From: Elysia crispata
Lineage: Eukaryota > Mollusca > Gastropoda > Plakobranchidae
DNA length: 64,000 bases
Assembly: GCA_033675545.1 (NCBI GenBank)
Contig: JAWDGP010000283.1
Span: forward strand, 512,501-576,500
Reading direction: 5' to 3'
A program made the translations under genes and the position numbers. This document shows, piece after piece, positions 35,875-48,718 of the stretch (the first letter of the stretch is position 1; the number at the start of each line of letters is the position of its first letter). The notes under the pieces were generated by a model that made no database searches, was not told the DNA's origin, and was given only the letters and a program-made list of their open reading frames with translations.

Positions 35875-38673
35875 ATTAGTGCTTTTGGCTTGCCCTTTAT
35901 CTTCAGCCTGCTCTTCGACAGTTGGTGCTATACTAGGTGCACCTTTGTTTGATATTGCTAAGCCACCAACATTCTGCTCTGCCTTCTCTGAAAGAGGAGA
36001 CGAAAGCGAAGAGGCCGGACTGCCCACTTGCCTGTTGGAAGAGCTGGTAGGGGGAGGGGGAGGAGTGTTGAGGTGTGAGTTGCTCAAAGGTCTGCCTTGG
36101 GACCTGATCTGGGGAGGAACTTGAGCCTGTCGTGGGTGAGGATGCTGGCCAGAAGAAACAGAGGGGCTGGAATGTTGTTGAAACTCTGTGTTATTGTGGC
36201 CAATGAAAGGTCCATTGGTAGAGGGTGTGGGGCCTAGCCCAGGTCCAGACTGGGATCTCTGTTGTTGTTGTTGTTTTTGGGAAGATGGTCTCTCTGGGTA
36301 ATGCTGGCTACCTGAAAAGGAGGCTGGATGGGGCTGTGGATAGCTACGACTATCTGGTCTCATGCTGTCTCCATGGCCAACTTCTTTTGGCAAGCTACCT
36401 ACTCTGTTTTGCCTGTTAGATCCGACACTACTATAGTCCGCAGTGCCAGAGTCTTGTCTGCCTTGCATAGAGTAGGTTTGGCCTGATCTAGTAGGAGGTG
36501 CTCCAGATGGCGGCAACCTCTGCCCAAGGTCAGGCATTTGTCTCTCTTGAACATCCCCAAGATGTTGGGTTTGTTGCAGAGGAGCCGAGTCCCGTCGAGC
36601 TGCTGGTTGAGGACCAGGGGTGGTGCTCCTGCCATATGGCCCTGCTCCAGGCGGTAAAATGTTCATAGGTTGGCCAATGCTCGATTGAGATCTGGGATGA
36701 GGTTGACCTTGACCTTGGCCTCGTGACCCTGCCAGACTCAAGCTATCTGGTCTAAGACCAGCTAAAGGCTGTTGACCAGATTTAAATTGTCTTGGATTCA
36801 CAGGACGGGATGATGGGTTTGTAGAGCTATTGAACTGCCCATGTGAGATGTTTGATGATGTTTGATGTTGATCTGAAAATGACTGTGATGATGGTCTACC
36901 TGCAACATTTTTTCTGTTCATGTCCATGTTTTGGCTGCTGAATCTTTGCTGATGATGTTGGGGATATGAAGCTGATACTTGCTGTTGGTTGTTGCTATTG
37001 CTGTGTGCCTGAGACGAGGACTGTATGCTGTGTGAGTCAGTAGATGACGCACTGGTTGGACCCCTTGAGGAAGAACGACTTGGTTCACGCAGGAGACTTA
37101 CACTTGAAGACCTACTTTCTCTGGGCGGCTCATGGCCCTCTGGAGCTTCCCTCACATTCCCTCTGCTTAATCCATCATGATCGTCCTTGGTCCTACGAGG
37201 AGGAGGAATGGGAGTCTCCTTTGGATGAAATTGATGACTTTGATTTGTTTCCTCCATAGATGATGGAATGAACATATGAGGTGGAACAGACTTCGGCCTT
37301 TCTGGCTGGCTTTGGTTGTGGTGAATACTTGAGTTCTGTGCTGGAATAGATGACAGGGGACCTCTTCCTGGCCTATCATTTGAATACCCTCCACTTTGCT
37401 GAGACTGCTGCTGATTCTGCTGTTGCTGTCTAGGCCTTCCCTCCCCAGGGGGGCGGGAGATGACCCCTCGGATATGTGGGGATGGACCCATGGCACTGGC
37501 CGGTCGTGCACGATGGAATAGATGATGATTATTGTTCTGCCCTGGCATCAGGTTGGCTGGAGGTCTGCGTGGATTATGCCCACTCACCACAGAGTTGTCT
37601 TCATTTTTTTGCTGCTTGCTGGCAGCTTGAGTGATATTCAGAGGTGGCTGGGACCTCGGAACAGGAGGCTGAAGTTGGTCTGGTAAGAGGCCACTGCTAC
37701 TACTGCTGCTGCTATTGTTGTTTGGATGGTGGCGATCAAGCGGACCCTGTGAAGTTCTTCTCCCCAAATCAACAGGGCCAGTTCTTCGCATAACAACTTC
37801 CTCCTCTCTATTGTTACGAGACCAGCTTTGATGATTACTCATGTGGGAATGTACAGGATGGTCCCTGGACGAGGAGAGCATTGTGAGACGATCCAGTCTC
37901 TCTGCTGCAGGGATAGGAGGCGGTGGGTCAGTGGGAGCAGGTGGAAGTTCTCTATCAAAATTGGAATTGTTTTTATTGCTGTTGTTTACATTTAAGTTCC
38001 CAGCCTGTACTTGAGGTGGGTAGTGATTGTGATTGTGAAGGTTGCTTGACAAACTTGGTGCTGTGTACGAGTTGGGTATGGATGAGGAAGACGAGGCAAC
38101 AGCTCCAGGGTCCCTAGGGGAGGAGGATGAGGCAGGAGCAGCGTATATGTTCATCCGACTTGTGCTGGCATAAGGAGACGATTCTTGGCTGGAACTGCGC
38201 CAGTCATCCCCACCTGACAGCCGCTTGTGGGACAAGTACTGACCACCAATACCACTATCACCACTGGGACGGAAAGAACTTGAGGAAGGCGTGGAATTGT
38301 TTGTGTTGCTGATCTCAAAGGCCGCAGTAGAATGTACCGGTATCACAGATGATGAAGAAGGTGTCCTGTTAATGTCAAACTTGGGTGTTGAGGTGAACAC
38401 ATCACTAGGGAAGGTGCCACCCCCACCTGCTGAGCTCAGACTGCTGTTGTCATTGGCCCCGCCAGTGCCACTTCCCCCTGACAAACGGGAACTGCTCCGC
38501 TCACGGGGGAAAGTGGAGACAGGGGATAAAAGTGAGGTGGAAGATGCTGCTGTGTCAGGCAAGTCAGAGTGAGGTTGAGAGTGGTGGACACCACTTGATC
38601 GGCGGCGACTGTTGCTGTTATTTGAGTTGTCACTACCCTTTGACTCACTATCATTGCTTGTGTGACGTCTTGC
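35845..38673 (-). CDS. CCDC88: CCDC88 visible exon 31: 942-residue low-complexity tail ending in GCV PDZ ligand
   Basis: 2829 bp terminal coding exon (acceptor GTGTTTAG, entered in phase 0 at ARRHTSNDSESKGS). The tail is rich in Ser, Pro, Gln, Asn and Gly, with short homopolymers (poly-Ser near 37690, poly-Gln near 36260 and 37420), PPPPIP and PPPRR proline motifs, and no folded domain that I recognise. It ends KSTNSIWYEYGCV before the TAG stop. Vertebrate Daple ends in the same Gly-Cys-Val, which binds the Dishevelled PDZ domain; Girdin lacks it. The intervening sequence is too degenerate to align, so disorder is likely. Confidence 0.95.
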   Translation of the reverse strand, partial: ARRHTSNDSESKGSDNSNNSNSRRRSSGVHHSQPHSDLPDTAASSTSLLSPVSTFPRERSSSRLSGGSGTGGANDNSSLSSAGGGGTFPSDVFTSTPKFDINRTPSSSSVIPVHSTAAFEISNTNNSTPSSSSFRPSGDSGIGGQYLSHKRLSGGDDWRSSSQESSPYASTSRMNIYAAPASSSSPRDPGAVASSSSSIPNSYTAPSLSSNLHNHNHYPPQVQAGNLNVNNSNKNNSNFDRELPPAPTDPPPPIPAAERLDRLTMLSSSRDHPVHSHMSNHQSWSRNNREEEVVMRRTGPVDLGRRTSQGPLDRHHPNNNSSSSSSSGLLPDQLQPPVPRSQPPLNITQAASKQQKNEDNSVVSGHNPRRPPANLMPGQNNNHHLFHRARPASAMGPSPHIRGVISRPPGEGRPRQQQQNQQQSQQSGGYSNDRPGRGPLSSIPAQNSSIHHNQSQPERPKSVPPHMFIPSSMEETNQSHQFHPKETPIPPPRRTKDDHDGLSRGNVREAPEGHEPPRESRSSSVSLLREPSRSSSRGPTSASSTDSHSIQSSSQAHSNSNNQQQVSASYPQHHQQRFSSQNMDMNRKNVAGRPSSQSFSDQHQTSSNISHGQFNSSTNPSSRPVNPRQFKSGQQPLAGLRPDSLSLAGSRGQGQGQPHPRSQSSIGQPMNILPPGAGPYGRSTTPGPQPAARRDSAPLQQTQHLGDVQERQMPDLGQRLPPSGAPPTRSGQTYSMQGRQDSGTADYSSVGSNRQNRVGSLPKEVGHGDSMRPDSRSYPQPHPASFSGSQHYPERPSSQKQQQQQRSQSGPGLGPTPSTNGPFIGHNNTEFQQHSSPSVSSGQHPHPRQAQVPPQIRSQGRPLSNSHLNTPPPPPTSSSNRQVGSPASSLSSPLSEKAEQNVGGLAISNKGAPSIAPTVEEQAEDKGQAKSTNSIWYEYGCV

Positions 38674-41600
38674 CTAAACACACAAACAAAAATCGATGAG
38701 GAAATAGTTATTTTGATAATAAGAATCTGAATGTTACTAAAAGAGAGAAAAAATATTTTATCATAATTCTAAATATATCAACATATTAATCATCAGAAAG
38801 TTTCAGAATAAACAAGAGAAAGGAATCAATTCCATCTGCAAATGATTTAAAGTTACATTATGCATATAATATATTTATGATACACTAATGAACTTGTCCC
38901 AAAAAGACGGGCTACAAAGACAAAATTATATCAGGACTGGTAAGTGCTATTGCCAAAACTGCAAGTTTTTTTCAAGAAGGACCTACCCCATTCTCATTGC
39001 GTGGAGATTTATTAGCTTCTTTAAGGAACTGGTCTAGTGTCAGCATCTCACTACCAGGTGAAGAGCGACCTGGGGTTCTTCTGCCAAGGCCAGGAGTCGT
39101 GGATCTTTTACCTTGACCTTCTTCCCCATCCATAGTGTATGGGCGTCCAACACCTTTGGATAGAAAGATTTCAATTATTACAACAGCAGGAGAGAAATTG
39201 TTGTACCGGACAAAGCAGATGACATTTGAACTGAAAATTTCTCTCTGTTTGCAAACAAAGCTTGTTAGCACTTATTTTTGTTGCTTTGCTTACCTTTTTC
39301 AGTAATTAAAATTTCTTTTGAGGTCTGTCATAGGAAACGGTGGATTCTTAATTAATTTAATGTGAGGATACACGTCAAATAAATATATTGCATAATGATA
39401 CATATGAATAAAATATTAAAAATGAAAAATGACAAAAATGGAGTCCGGAAAGGTAAACAAACAATAAACAATTTTCTAGATATGAAGTTGCAATTTATGC
39501 AAATCTTCTTTCAGTCTATTTGATTAATTACCAGGTAATAAATGGCTGTCTCCTGAAAACGCATCATGTAGGTTTTCTGTAGACTTGGCACCTGAAAATG
39601 AAGAGGAAAGGTGATGGTAAATGAGTAGTGTTGAAATATAGTAAATTGCAAGGTTCTATATACTTTGAAAGATAAAAAAAATAGTCAGCCTACAATATTA
39701 ATATGGGTCAATATATATGTATAAAAAAGTTATTACAGTTTAAAGATATTCTATATTCTGTATGGCAATCAAATATTACATTCAACTGAATCAGTTTGAA
39801 TGCAAAACAGCATAATCAAATAAGCTTGTTAAACCAAACTTAATGTAAAATAAAAATTTTATTGTAATGTAGGCTTATATGTTCACTAGCTATCAGCTAA
39901 AGACCAAAAAAAAAACCTCTTTAAATCAGATTAACAAAACAAAAAAATTACTTTAATTTAATTTTAAGCCAGAATGATTTCAAATCCCATCTTTACCACA
40001 ATATTTTTTGGGAGTGCTTTTATCTCAATGTTATGACACTATGGTTGTTTTCATGACAATTTTGATCTATAAAATTAAGAATTTCCCTTTCACGTCTATA
40101 TTTGTAATACAAAAATTAAAAGTATATTAACCAATTTCAAAATGAATACATTTCTGAAAAATATTTACAGAATGCTATTTTCAAAAGGAGAAATTATGAG
40201 TTGGAAAGCTTCTTTGAAATCAAGAGCAAAAATTTTTTGGTAATGTCTTATAGGGGGGAGGAGGCTGATTGTGGAAATGTTTTCATTTATAAGGCAAAAT
40301 GGGCGATTTTATGGAAAACAGAGTACATTTCACAATAAAAAAGACCAAGACTTTTGGCCTCTGCGACATGGCTTTAAAGATTATTTAAAAATAAAATGTG
40401 GGGGTGGGAGAGACATGCAATTAAGCTTGAAATTCTTTTTATTTATTTTTTTTTTGGTTTGCTTTCTAAAACACAAGGAAAATTCTTGGAAAGAGAAGTA
40501 ACAGCAAACAGATTACATGAAAGTCATATATGAAGAAACTGAGAGAAAAATGGTATGTTTCACGAGTGGGCAAGACCTTGGAAAAGCTTAGATCATACAG
40601 TCGATACACATACAGTTTTGAGGGAAAAGTTATCAGTAATTCCATGGTATACAGAAATACTGACTGCAATGCAGCATTACCCTATAAAAGTGAATAGTAA
40701 ATTGTTTACTGTGCGTGAGTCATCAATACACTGAATGGTATATCAAAGCCAGACAAGTATAATTTAAAAATGTGTCAACCAAAATCTTGAAAAAAAATAA
40801 GAGGCAGGAAAAAAGAGGGGCAGACAAAAAGACGTAGAGGCAGACAAGTGAAAGAAGATAATGCCTATGAGAGGAAAAGGAGGACGTGAAAGATGGAGAA
40901 AACAAGAAAGAGAGAGACTGAAAGAGATACAATTAGGAAGAGATTAAGTGCCAACACAGATTTCACATAATTTCCCATTGAATATAGTTTAAAAACAAGG
41001 CTACCATCATAAAAAAAATTTAACAACAAAAAAATGTGGGAGCTGTGCAAATACAATTTGCATAGAAAGTAGAAAATATAAAAAGGTGAAGGCCACTGCA
41101 CATAAACCTATCTCAAGGAAAAATGTGAATGCCCTAAAAAAAGATACTCATCAGTAGCTACTGAATTCGCTGAGAATCGCTATCATAATCCAAGCTTAAT
41201 AATCCATGCAAAGTCAAAGATATTTGGTGTTATTCACAAAAATCAAAATGAAACAAAGAATTTACAGGGCAAGCAAAAAAAAATAATAAATAAATAATAA
41301 AAAATATAAAAAAGGAAGGATTTTGAAATCAGATTGACCCCAACTGTACATAAAGGCATGTACATCTGCAATGAGAGCACAAGAAAATGTGTTTTCACAA
41401 CCACAAAAATAAAAAAAAAATATATAAAGAAAGGGAAAAAAAGGAAACTGAGGGATAGACAAAAAAAGCAGGTGAGGCATGCTGCAAATCTACACAGAAA
41501 AGCCACACCAGGCTACCTCTGAGAACAGGTTTTTCATTTTCAGAGAAGGGAGAGTGGAGAGCAGTTGAAGACTTGGCCAGAGATCTATTCTGGTTTGCCA

Positions 41601-44600
41601 ATTTTGGCGTCTCCTCTATAGAGCTTGCTCTTCTGTCCATGCGCTTGTCTGCAAATGTGACAAGTCAATTTGATTGGGTAATTTATCTTCTCATTTTTGC
41701 CCCTTTTTCAGGCTAACAATAATTTTTCAAGCAAATAGATTCCTTTTTTTTTAAATATCTAAAAAAAATATTACCTCTTCTTATGAATTAAAAAAAAAAT
41801 TAACCACTGAGAAGCCAAGAAAACTGCAATGGTCTAAGTACAAATACCTTTAAATGGAATACAGATGGCATACGACTCATTTGGACTATGTGACAAACAT
41901 ATTTTTTTCCATGCAAACTAAAAACAAAAGTGTTCCTAAAGAAGTGCTTTTGAGAATCTTATATTTAACTTCTTTTCTCTTATACAGTAATCCTAGCATT
42001 TTGAAAATCATAAAATTCAATGACAATAATATCAATTATTCTCTGAAATGTTGAAGTGAAATTCGCTACAAATAATTGGCAAGAATAGTAAATCATAGTA
42101 TATTTTTTAAAACATATTTTTAAAAAAAAAACCATCTCAATACAATCAAAATTTCTAAAGATTAACTAAAAATAGAAAACCATCGAGAATAAGATTGAGA
42201 ATGGAACATGGTGAACAATGTAAAATTTTCAATCAGAATAATGATTTGTCTGTTAACTTGCATTCAAACCTAAAATAATGGATGGCAAAGACATCAAGCT
42301 GGAAACATCATCTGCCAGACAATAAGTAGACATAGATGAACTTTTTGTCTTAATAAATTTTTATATCTTGGATATTTCACATTCCCTTTCCCACATTATT
42401 ATGGGCCACAATTATATCTTTTAAATAAACCCTGAAAAAATGTAGAAATAAAGTATTGTTATACAGGTAGGATTGGAAGAATCAGCATTAGAGAGAAAGA
42501 GATATTGAGACAAAATGTAATGTTGTAAATATATAACAGGAAGGAATACAAGCAGTTTGTTTTCTTCATTTCTCTTTTTTTTTTCCCATTTTAATTACTC
42601 ACTCGAGCAGTCAGATAAAATATCTGGCAAGAGTAGACATTCTTTGAAGGTAAAGCTTTCAGTTCAAAGGGTTAACAAGCAAACAGATAATCAAATAAAT
42701 CATATTTACAGTGTGATGGTAATATTTTATAAGTCAAGGTGCACCACACATGGCATAGTTAAGCCTGTATGGATATTTTATTGTTGTTGGATATAGTGTG
42801 CTGTTCATGCTGTAATTCATTGTGTAGTTGTGATGCCTGGTATATAAAATGTGAGTTCTGGAATCAATAATATCAGATAAATTAAAGCTGAAGCTAACTT
42901 GCTCTCCTTGCCAATGCTTTTCTCATGAGAGCAATTCTTGTGAATAAATCTAGACGCTGTGTGTCTTTTAAGGGTGGGAAAAAAATCAAAGATGCAAATA
43001 ATTAATACCATGCAAAAGTAAGGGGGAGGAAACTGAGAAAAAAAATTGTATATGTCTCAGATCTATTTTTCTCTCTTTGAGCCTCGATAAAGCCAATCAT
43101 TATGAATAATAATAATAGAGAAAGACTGAAAACGTTCAACGTTCAAAACAACATATTTTCTTTTAAAACTATTGTCTAATAGCGTAAAGCATAATGTATT
43201 TTTTCAGATAACTTGGACTTTAATATTTATAAAATGAAAAAAGATCACATATTCAGAATATATTGCACACACAATGTTGACAACTAAGCTCCTGTTACTA
43301 GTAAAATAACCTAACAAAATGATAGTTAAAAGAAACATTTCAAACGCATTGGATAAAAGATGAAAACAGACTTATGTTATAACTACATTCTACATCAAAG
43401 CCAGCCTGCAAATTCTTAAATGTATTGCTCTAACAAAAGCAGAAGACATAGTAAGAACAGCCAATTAAGTTTTATAAAATAGCATCTCAAGCAAGTTGAT
43501 GTTTGCATTATTCCAAGTATACTGTTCATAATGAACAACAGAAAAGCTTAGATTCAGCCCACTTACCTAGCCTCCGACTGCCATCATTAATGTGCTCTGT
43601 AGACCCTGAACCCTGAGAGGAATTATCCAAACCTTCATGGAGATTGTTCCGACTTTTACTCCTTCTTGGACCCTGAAACAAAAAATTGATAAATTGTCCA
43701 TATATCACCATCAAATATAACTTTGGTGGGTTGTTGCTTTTTTCCTTCACATCATTTTGCATCACAATTTGATTATCAAAGTATCAAAATTATTAAGTTC
43801 ACTATGCAGTTATTAAAAACAGAAATTATTACTTAGTATTACTGAATGACATACCCTAGAAATGATTCCACGTGCTTTGCGGGCTATTAATGCTCCAAGG
43901 CCTTTCCTGCAAAAGAAAGATACAGATGTCTGTTAGCATGAGAGGCATATTCAATTTTTGCACTCCAAAAAAAAAAAAGCAGAACGATTTAAGTTATTCA
44001 TTAACTGCTTTGATTCTCTTTTTTTTTCATGTGTCTCTCATTGGAACGAGCAGATAGTTAGCGAGTCATTTTTTATTTGATTTATTCATCACTTCTTGAG
44101 GCAAAGGAAATCCAGAACACAATCAGCAAACAGAAAAATACAAAACAAAATAGAACAAATTAGTCAAGATGGCCAATGCATGATCTGCCCTGCTAAGGCA
44201 AATCCACATGCCTCCAAAATTCATAATTTGTGCGCTTAATCATCATTAAGAGCTACACTTTATATCCTGCTCCAGCTTCTGACGATGCTAGAGCAAGGTA
44301 TCTTTACAAATGTTTTTGCAACATACTCAACAACTTAGTATTGGGTACAAAACTCATGGAAAAGGCAAATAAGTGGAATTCAGGTTGCTTCGTTTTATAA
44401 ATATGATTCCTAAAAAATTGTATATGGAACTACACTGTTTTTCTTTTGTAGAACAGATTCAGTACCTTAATGACACTGATTCCTGAAAATTTTCAAGCTA
44501 AAAGTCATTTACTTTGTATACAAATAACTTGGTTATTGTGCACTTTATTTTGTAATTTTCTATAAGCCCTGTTGAACTTTTTATGACTGACACCCCGTTA

Positions 44601-47600
44601 CCATTAACAATAATATTTAGAATCAACATAGAACACTGTCATGGGCATCTCACTTCTTTGGAGACATTCTGTTTTTGTAATGCTCCATAATTTTCTCCTC
44701 CAATCGTTCTTTTTGCCTCCTTAGGTCTGACAGTTTTTCTCTGGAGAAAAAAATGAAACTAATTATTTGGGTAGAAGGTTTTTAAGTAAAAAAAAATTTC
44801 ATTTCATCATGAACTTGAAGGGCTCGCTTTGTTCCAGAACAGAAAAGCTTTCCACCTGAAAAAATTTTTTCTCTAAACAGAAAAAAAAATAAGAAAAAAT
44901 GTAAACAACCATGCAGCACAAAACACTGGGATTAAGTTTTAGATGTTTTAGGGAATGGTTTTCTTGCCGTTGGTTTTATTTAATATTTCTTCCATTAAGT
45001 TAAACAGTCAATAAATACTTTATTTATCTTTCTGCAGGCTAAACTTCATAAATAAATTCTATCCAACCAAGATGTGTTATTTAATATTTCAAAAATTCTA
45101 ACTTTTATTTTAGGCTTTCAAAAATATTTATTATGCTTCACTTTATGCTTTTAAACGCATGTATTTCCCAAAATATAAAAATCTTAGGGAAAAATGACAT
45201 CCGATGTTACAGGGACTTCTTTTTATAAACTGACTCACAAATAAGCCTTTTCCTCCTCAGCAAAATGGTCCTTGCTGTTGAGCGCCTGGGTGAGCAGATC
45301 TTGGTTCTGGTTCAGCAGCTGTTTGATCTGCATCAGCAGGGCCTGGTTCTCATTCTCAATACGCTCGTTAATCTGGTACACAGTCTGGGCAAGAGAAATC
45401 AATGGAGCGATTGACTTGAATTTGAAAGTAGTAAAGATGAAAAAAATAAAAAAAACTCAGCAAATATTGAATCTACCTGAGAGTGTAGGCAAGTGCATGT
45501 GCTGCTGCATCGAGGGGCATAGAGCCGCAGAGCCGCAGCCTGCTATCTCTAGATTGAGTTTAAGTTATTCAAATACTAAACGATTCTCAGCTGTTTTCAA
45601 AAGTGTAAAGCAAAGTTTACAATATTACAATGCCTCCCATATAGCTCAAATCTTTGAATTCAATTTATTTAACCATCAAAAAGTTTATGATTCATAATCT
45701 CTAGCTTTAATACTTAAGAAAGAATAAATTGTATCTTTTGGTTGCTTAAATCACTGAGACATTGAATAAATCTTGAGCTAATTCTGTACATTCCCAGTCT
45801 ATTTAAAAATTCTTCTAACCATTCATGATAAGGCTATGCAACAATTTGTAGGTGATTCTAATATGATAAAAGGCAATTAATAATGACTGAAAGCCTTAAA
45901 ATTATATTTGTATTATTCTTGTCACACTGAAATAAAAAATTTTAACTTAAAACTCACCTCCACTTTGTTTTCTAATTTCTGAAACTCAACATCAGCCACA
46001 GACATGTTCTCCTTTGCCTCATTTAGCTCACCTTGCAGCTCGGTAGCTTTCAGTTGAAGGTTGTTATAATCTGTTTTCACCTGAAATTCAAAAAAAAGAA
46101 ATAAAATTAGAAAAACAGAACCTCAGCAAGTTTGCATTTGACTGATGTTGCAGAAAAACAAAAATACAATATTTGAGTTCCAATTTTTCCCCCTTTTTCC
46201 TCTTTGCAAAGCAGCTTTCAATAATGGGCTAATTGGGATAAAATATGTAGGCTGGGAAAAAGCAAAGACTTATCAAAATAAAATTTGGTGATCAAAGGTA
46301 TTTTTTTAATGAATCCTATCTATGCTCTTAAAACTAATCAGCTTCTGAAGGCCCTTACATAAAATGATAAAAGTCACTAGGACAATAGCAATTTTAAAAA
46401 AAATGAAAGATTTTACATGTAAGCAGTGAAGACATAACTGCCACGAGGCATCTTTACCTGTTTGTGAGAGTGCAGCACTTGACTGTAGTCTAAACTGAGC
46501 TTATCATATGCCGCCCTCATCTGGCTGTGATCATCCTGCAATCTAGCATGGTCTCCTTGTAAGTTCCCCAGACCTGAAAGTTCCCTTTTGAGCTGGTCCC
46601 GCTCCTGTTCAAGGTTGTAGCGTAGTTTATTCACATCATCTTTGCCCTTGGGATAAAAAAAAGAGAGACTCTTAATAAAATAGCCATGATTTTTTATTAC
46701 ATTTTTTTAATCAATGATTGGGCATAATTGCGACAGGTCAATCAGACACATTTATTTTCAGAGCTCAAATTATGTCTCACAAGTTTGCAATTCCAAGAAG
46801 ACTAATTTTAACCAGTACCTAGTAATAAAACGTACTGCTTTGTTTTACATTTTACAAGAGTTTCTTGGTTCTCTCATAATTTTTGTCATCTTTGTGTGTA
46901 CATATATGAAAAAGGTGAAAATGTAAGCTGTTTTAACTTTATAAAAATATTGCACAAAGCTTTTATCTCAAATATCGAGAAAGTTGACAGTGAAAACAAT
47001 CATATAAAAATCTTTAGTACCATCAACAAAGCATCAAGTTGCTCTTGCGAGTCTTTCAGTTCCATTTTGAGAGACTTGTGCATAGATTTGAGTGAACCGT
47101 GCTCCGACACAAGAGACTCGTACTCTGAAGTAAGCTGCTCATGCAAGTGCTGGAGGGACTCATGGTCTGAGATCAGGGAGGAATGTGTCGACTGCAGTCC
47201 CTCATGCTTCTGCTGCAGGTTTTCATGGTCCATCTCTAGGCGAGCATGCCGCGTCTTAAGGCCTTCCTGTTGGGACAGTTGGGAGCTCAACTGTGACTGG
47301 AGGGTGGTATACTCAACCTGGCCAAGTAAAGGCGTAAGAAACCATTATTTTCAAATGTATAGACACAAGCCTTCTACACTGGAATCTAAGAGAGTTGCAA
47401 CTGATTAATAAAAAAAACCAAAAAAAAAGAGCCTTAAGTGCATAAATAGTTCTGCAGAACTGTATTTGAGTTTTGCACAGTTCCTGGTACAATACCAACA
47501 CTGGACATGTGTGGCTTGCAGGGAATGTCAAAATGATTAACACAATTTTAACATTCTTCAAGCAAGTTTTTTGAAGATGCCAAACAAATTTAAAACCTTC

Positions 47601-48680
47601 TTTTGTCATTTTTTTTTTATGATAAAATTCTGAACATATTTAAAAGGGAAAAGAAAACCATCTTTTAATCTCAAAATCTGCTCCCTTCAGAAAGACAAAG
47701 TTTTATTTCCCACCTGTAACTTAGCATCCTGCTCTTTGAGGCTGGAGTAATGCCCATGCATGGAAGCATTTTGGGACTGCAGGTTGGACAGCTGAGACTC
47801 CAGGCGACGACACTGATCAGTCAGATTGCTGTTATTTGAGCGCAGATTCTCTGTTTCAGTCTGAAGCTTGGCATTCTACATAATAAAAAAATATCCAATT
47901 TTCATTACCTTGACAGTAACTAAAGACTAAATGTTATTTAAAAAAAAATTAGATAAAGGACGACTTTAGTGAGGGACAAACATTAGAGATGAATACATTG
48001 AAGAGTGGCCCAGATAAGATGGAAGATCCACAGGTGATCCCGTGGGAAAAAATTATAAGTTTTAGGGCATACAATTTTAAGCAAAGTAAATGAATCTCTC
48101 TAATCATAGTATGTAAGCTGAGAACATTAATTCTTTTATACGACAATTGTATAACAAATTAATATTTAACGAGTAGTAATGTTCAAATATACAACTGTTT
48201 TTATATTTTGTTAGTTTGTTTTTTCAGCAATTGATCAATGAACAGAATAATCAAGGTCTATATCAACTCAGTAATGTTACACTACTGACACTGCGCTCCA
48301 GCTCCACAAGATGATCTTTCAGTTGCAGAATTTCTTTGGTGGCATTGGTTGAACCTGTCCTCACAAATCTGAGGGACAAAAGGATTCATATTGTCACACA
48401 TAAGTATTCAAAAGAAAACAGTAGCCCTTTCTCTTACATCTCTTTTATTTTAATAGACATTAAAAACATAAAGCCTCTAACCTTTTGGATCCACTGCTCC
48501 TTTGCTGAAATTTAATAAATGTTCATATGTGCACTGCAATAGCCTTCAAGCATAGAGGGTTTAAAATAAAATTAAAAATAAATGGAAAATACTCTTTCCA
48601 AATCTCCTGTTTTTCAGTTTTCAATCACATCTGTGCCTGTGTCAACAAGCTCTTCGAAAAATACATTTCAAAACCTTTTA

Positions 48681-48718
<38 letters not shown>

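Noticed and set aside
48482..48504. 23-nt version of the micro-exon (using the CAG acceptor)
   Set aside because: It would shift the frame and hit a stop in the first codons of exon 19.
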